Source: Candidatus Omnitrophota bacterium (GTDB lineage: Bacteria; Omnitrophota; Koll11; Gygaellales; Profunditerraquicolaceae). Taken from it: 6,140 bases of DNA. The stretch lies in contig JAPLLP010000182.1 of NCBI GenBank assembly GCA_026387515.1, positions 1 to 6,140 on the forward strand. The letters run 5' to 3'. The notes beneath the pieces are model-generated. The model was not told the origin of the DNA and ran no database searches. It saw only the letters and a program-made list of their open reading frames with translations. Position 1 is the first letter of the stretch. Each line of letters opens with the position of its first letter. Below are positions 6,066 through 6,140 of the stretch, piece by piece. The position numbers and the translations under genes were made by a program.

Positions 6066-6140
6066 TTATCCTGACCTCAGGCTTTGAATTTTTTCACCTC
6101 CCTTCTTCCTAAAATTAAAGCCAGCTCCAATGGTATATCC
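6066..6140 (-). other. Possible C-terminal end of an upstream gene (cut by right edge)
   Basis: Two overlapping minus-strand frames are open from the right edge. One ends at a TAA (6068-6066) and reads GYTIGAGFNFRKKGG at its start, which resembles a late strand of an outer-membrane barrel. The other ends at a TGA (6079-6077) and reads DIPLELALILGRREVKK. Each has 20-24 codons, short enough to be open by chance, and at most one is real. The first looks slightly more protein-like, given the outer-membrane protein that follows. No intrinsic terminator follows either stop. I cannot name a family. Confidence 0.3.

Noticed and set aside
6040..6105. Cyclic-di-GMP (GEMM-type) riboswitch suggested by TTCAAAGCCTGAGG
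   Set aside because: Only a short CAAAGCC-like piece matches from memory. The second conserved hairpin and the tetraloop receptor are not found, and part of the stretch may be coding.

Overview
The window carries a compact run of genes, all on the minus strand, read from the right edge to the left. The likely source is an uncultured Gram-negative anaerobe, with Candidatus Omnitrophota (OP3) or a close relative as the best guess. This rests on an outer-membrane barrel protein with signal peptide and C-terminal Phe, a COG1449-type GH57 glycosidase, a bitopic protein with a CBM11-like domain, and moderate GC with AT-rich gaps. It is a judgement from family resemblance, not a proven assignment. 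No rRNA, tRNA, CRISPR array, transposase or attachment site was seen.

Layout, in order of transcription. (1) 6140-5969: a gap that may hold the last codons of an upstream gene, two small palindromes, a TATAAT box and a strong ribosome binding site. (2) 5968-4547: an alginate-export-type porin. (3) 4523-4487: a textbook intrinsic terminator. (4) 4474-2924: a GH57 alpha-glucan-acting enzyme whose start has no visible ribosome binding site and lies 12 nt past the terminator's T-run. (5) 2914-2799: a promoter and an approximately 80-nt leader with a hairpin and direct repeats. (6) 2798-2169: a PhoU-like DUF47 protein, followed after 7 nt by (7) 2161-1178: a PiT-family phosphate transporter. (8) 1172-1142: a good sigma70-like promoter that appears to give a leaderless message for (9) 1134-568: a membrane-anchored CBM11-like protein. 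(10) 565-540: a hairpin. (11) 511 to the left edge: the first 170 codons of a ParA-type ATPase.

The phosphate pair (6 and 7) is the clearest functional unit: a low-affinity, ion-coupled Pi carrier with its usual DUF47 partner. The porin and GH57 could take part together in oligosaccharide or glucan use, but the terminator between them argues that they are not simply co-expressed. The CBM11-like protein and ParA are probably separate from the phosphate unit.

The points most worth a second look are a heptanucleotide tandem repeat read through in frame inside the GH57 gene, the apparently leaderless promoter, genes placed directly after terminator-like hairpins, and the structured leader of the phosphate operon. 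I see no clear novel defence or mobile system here.
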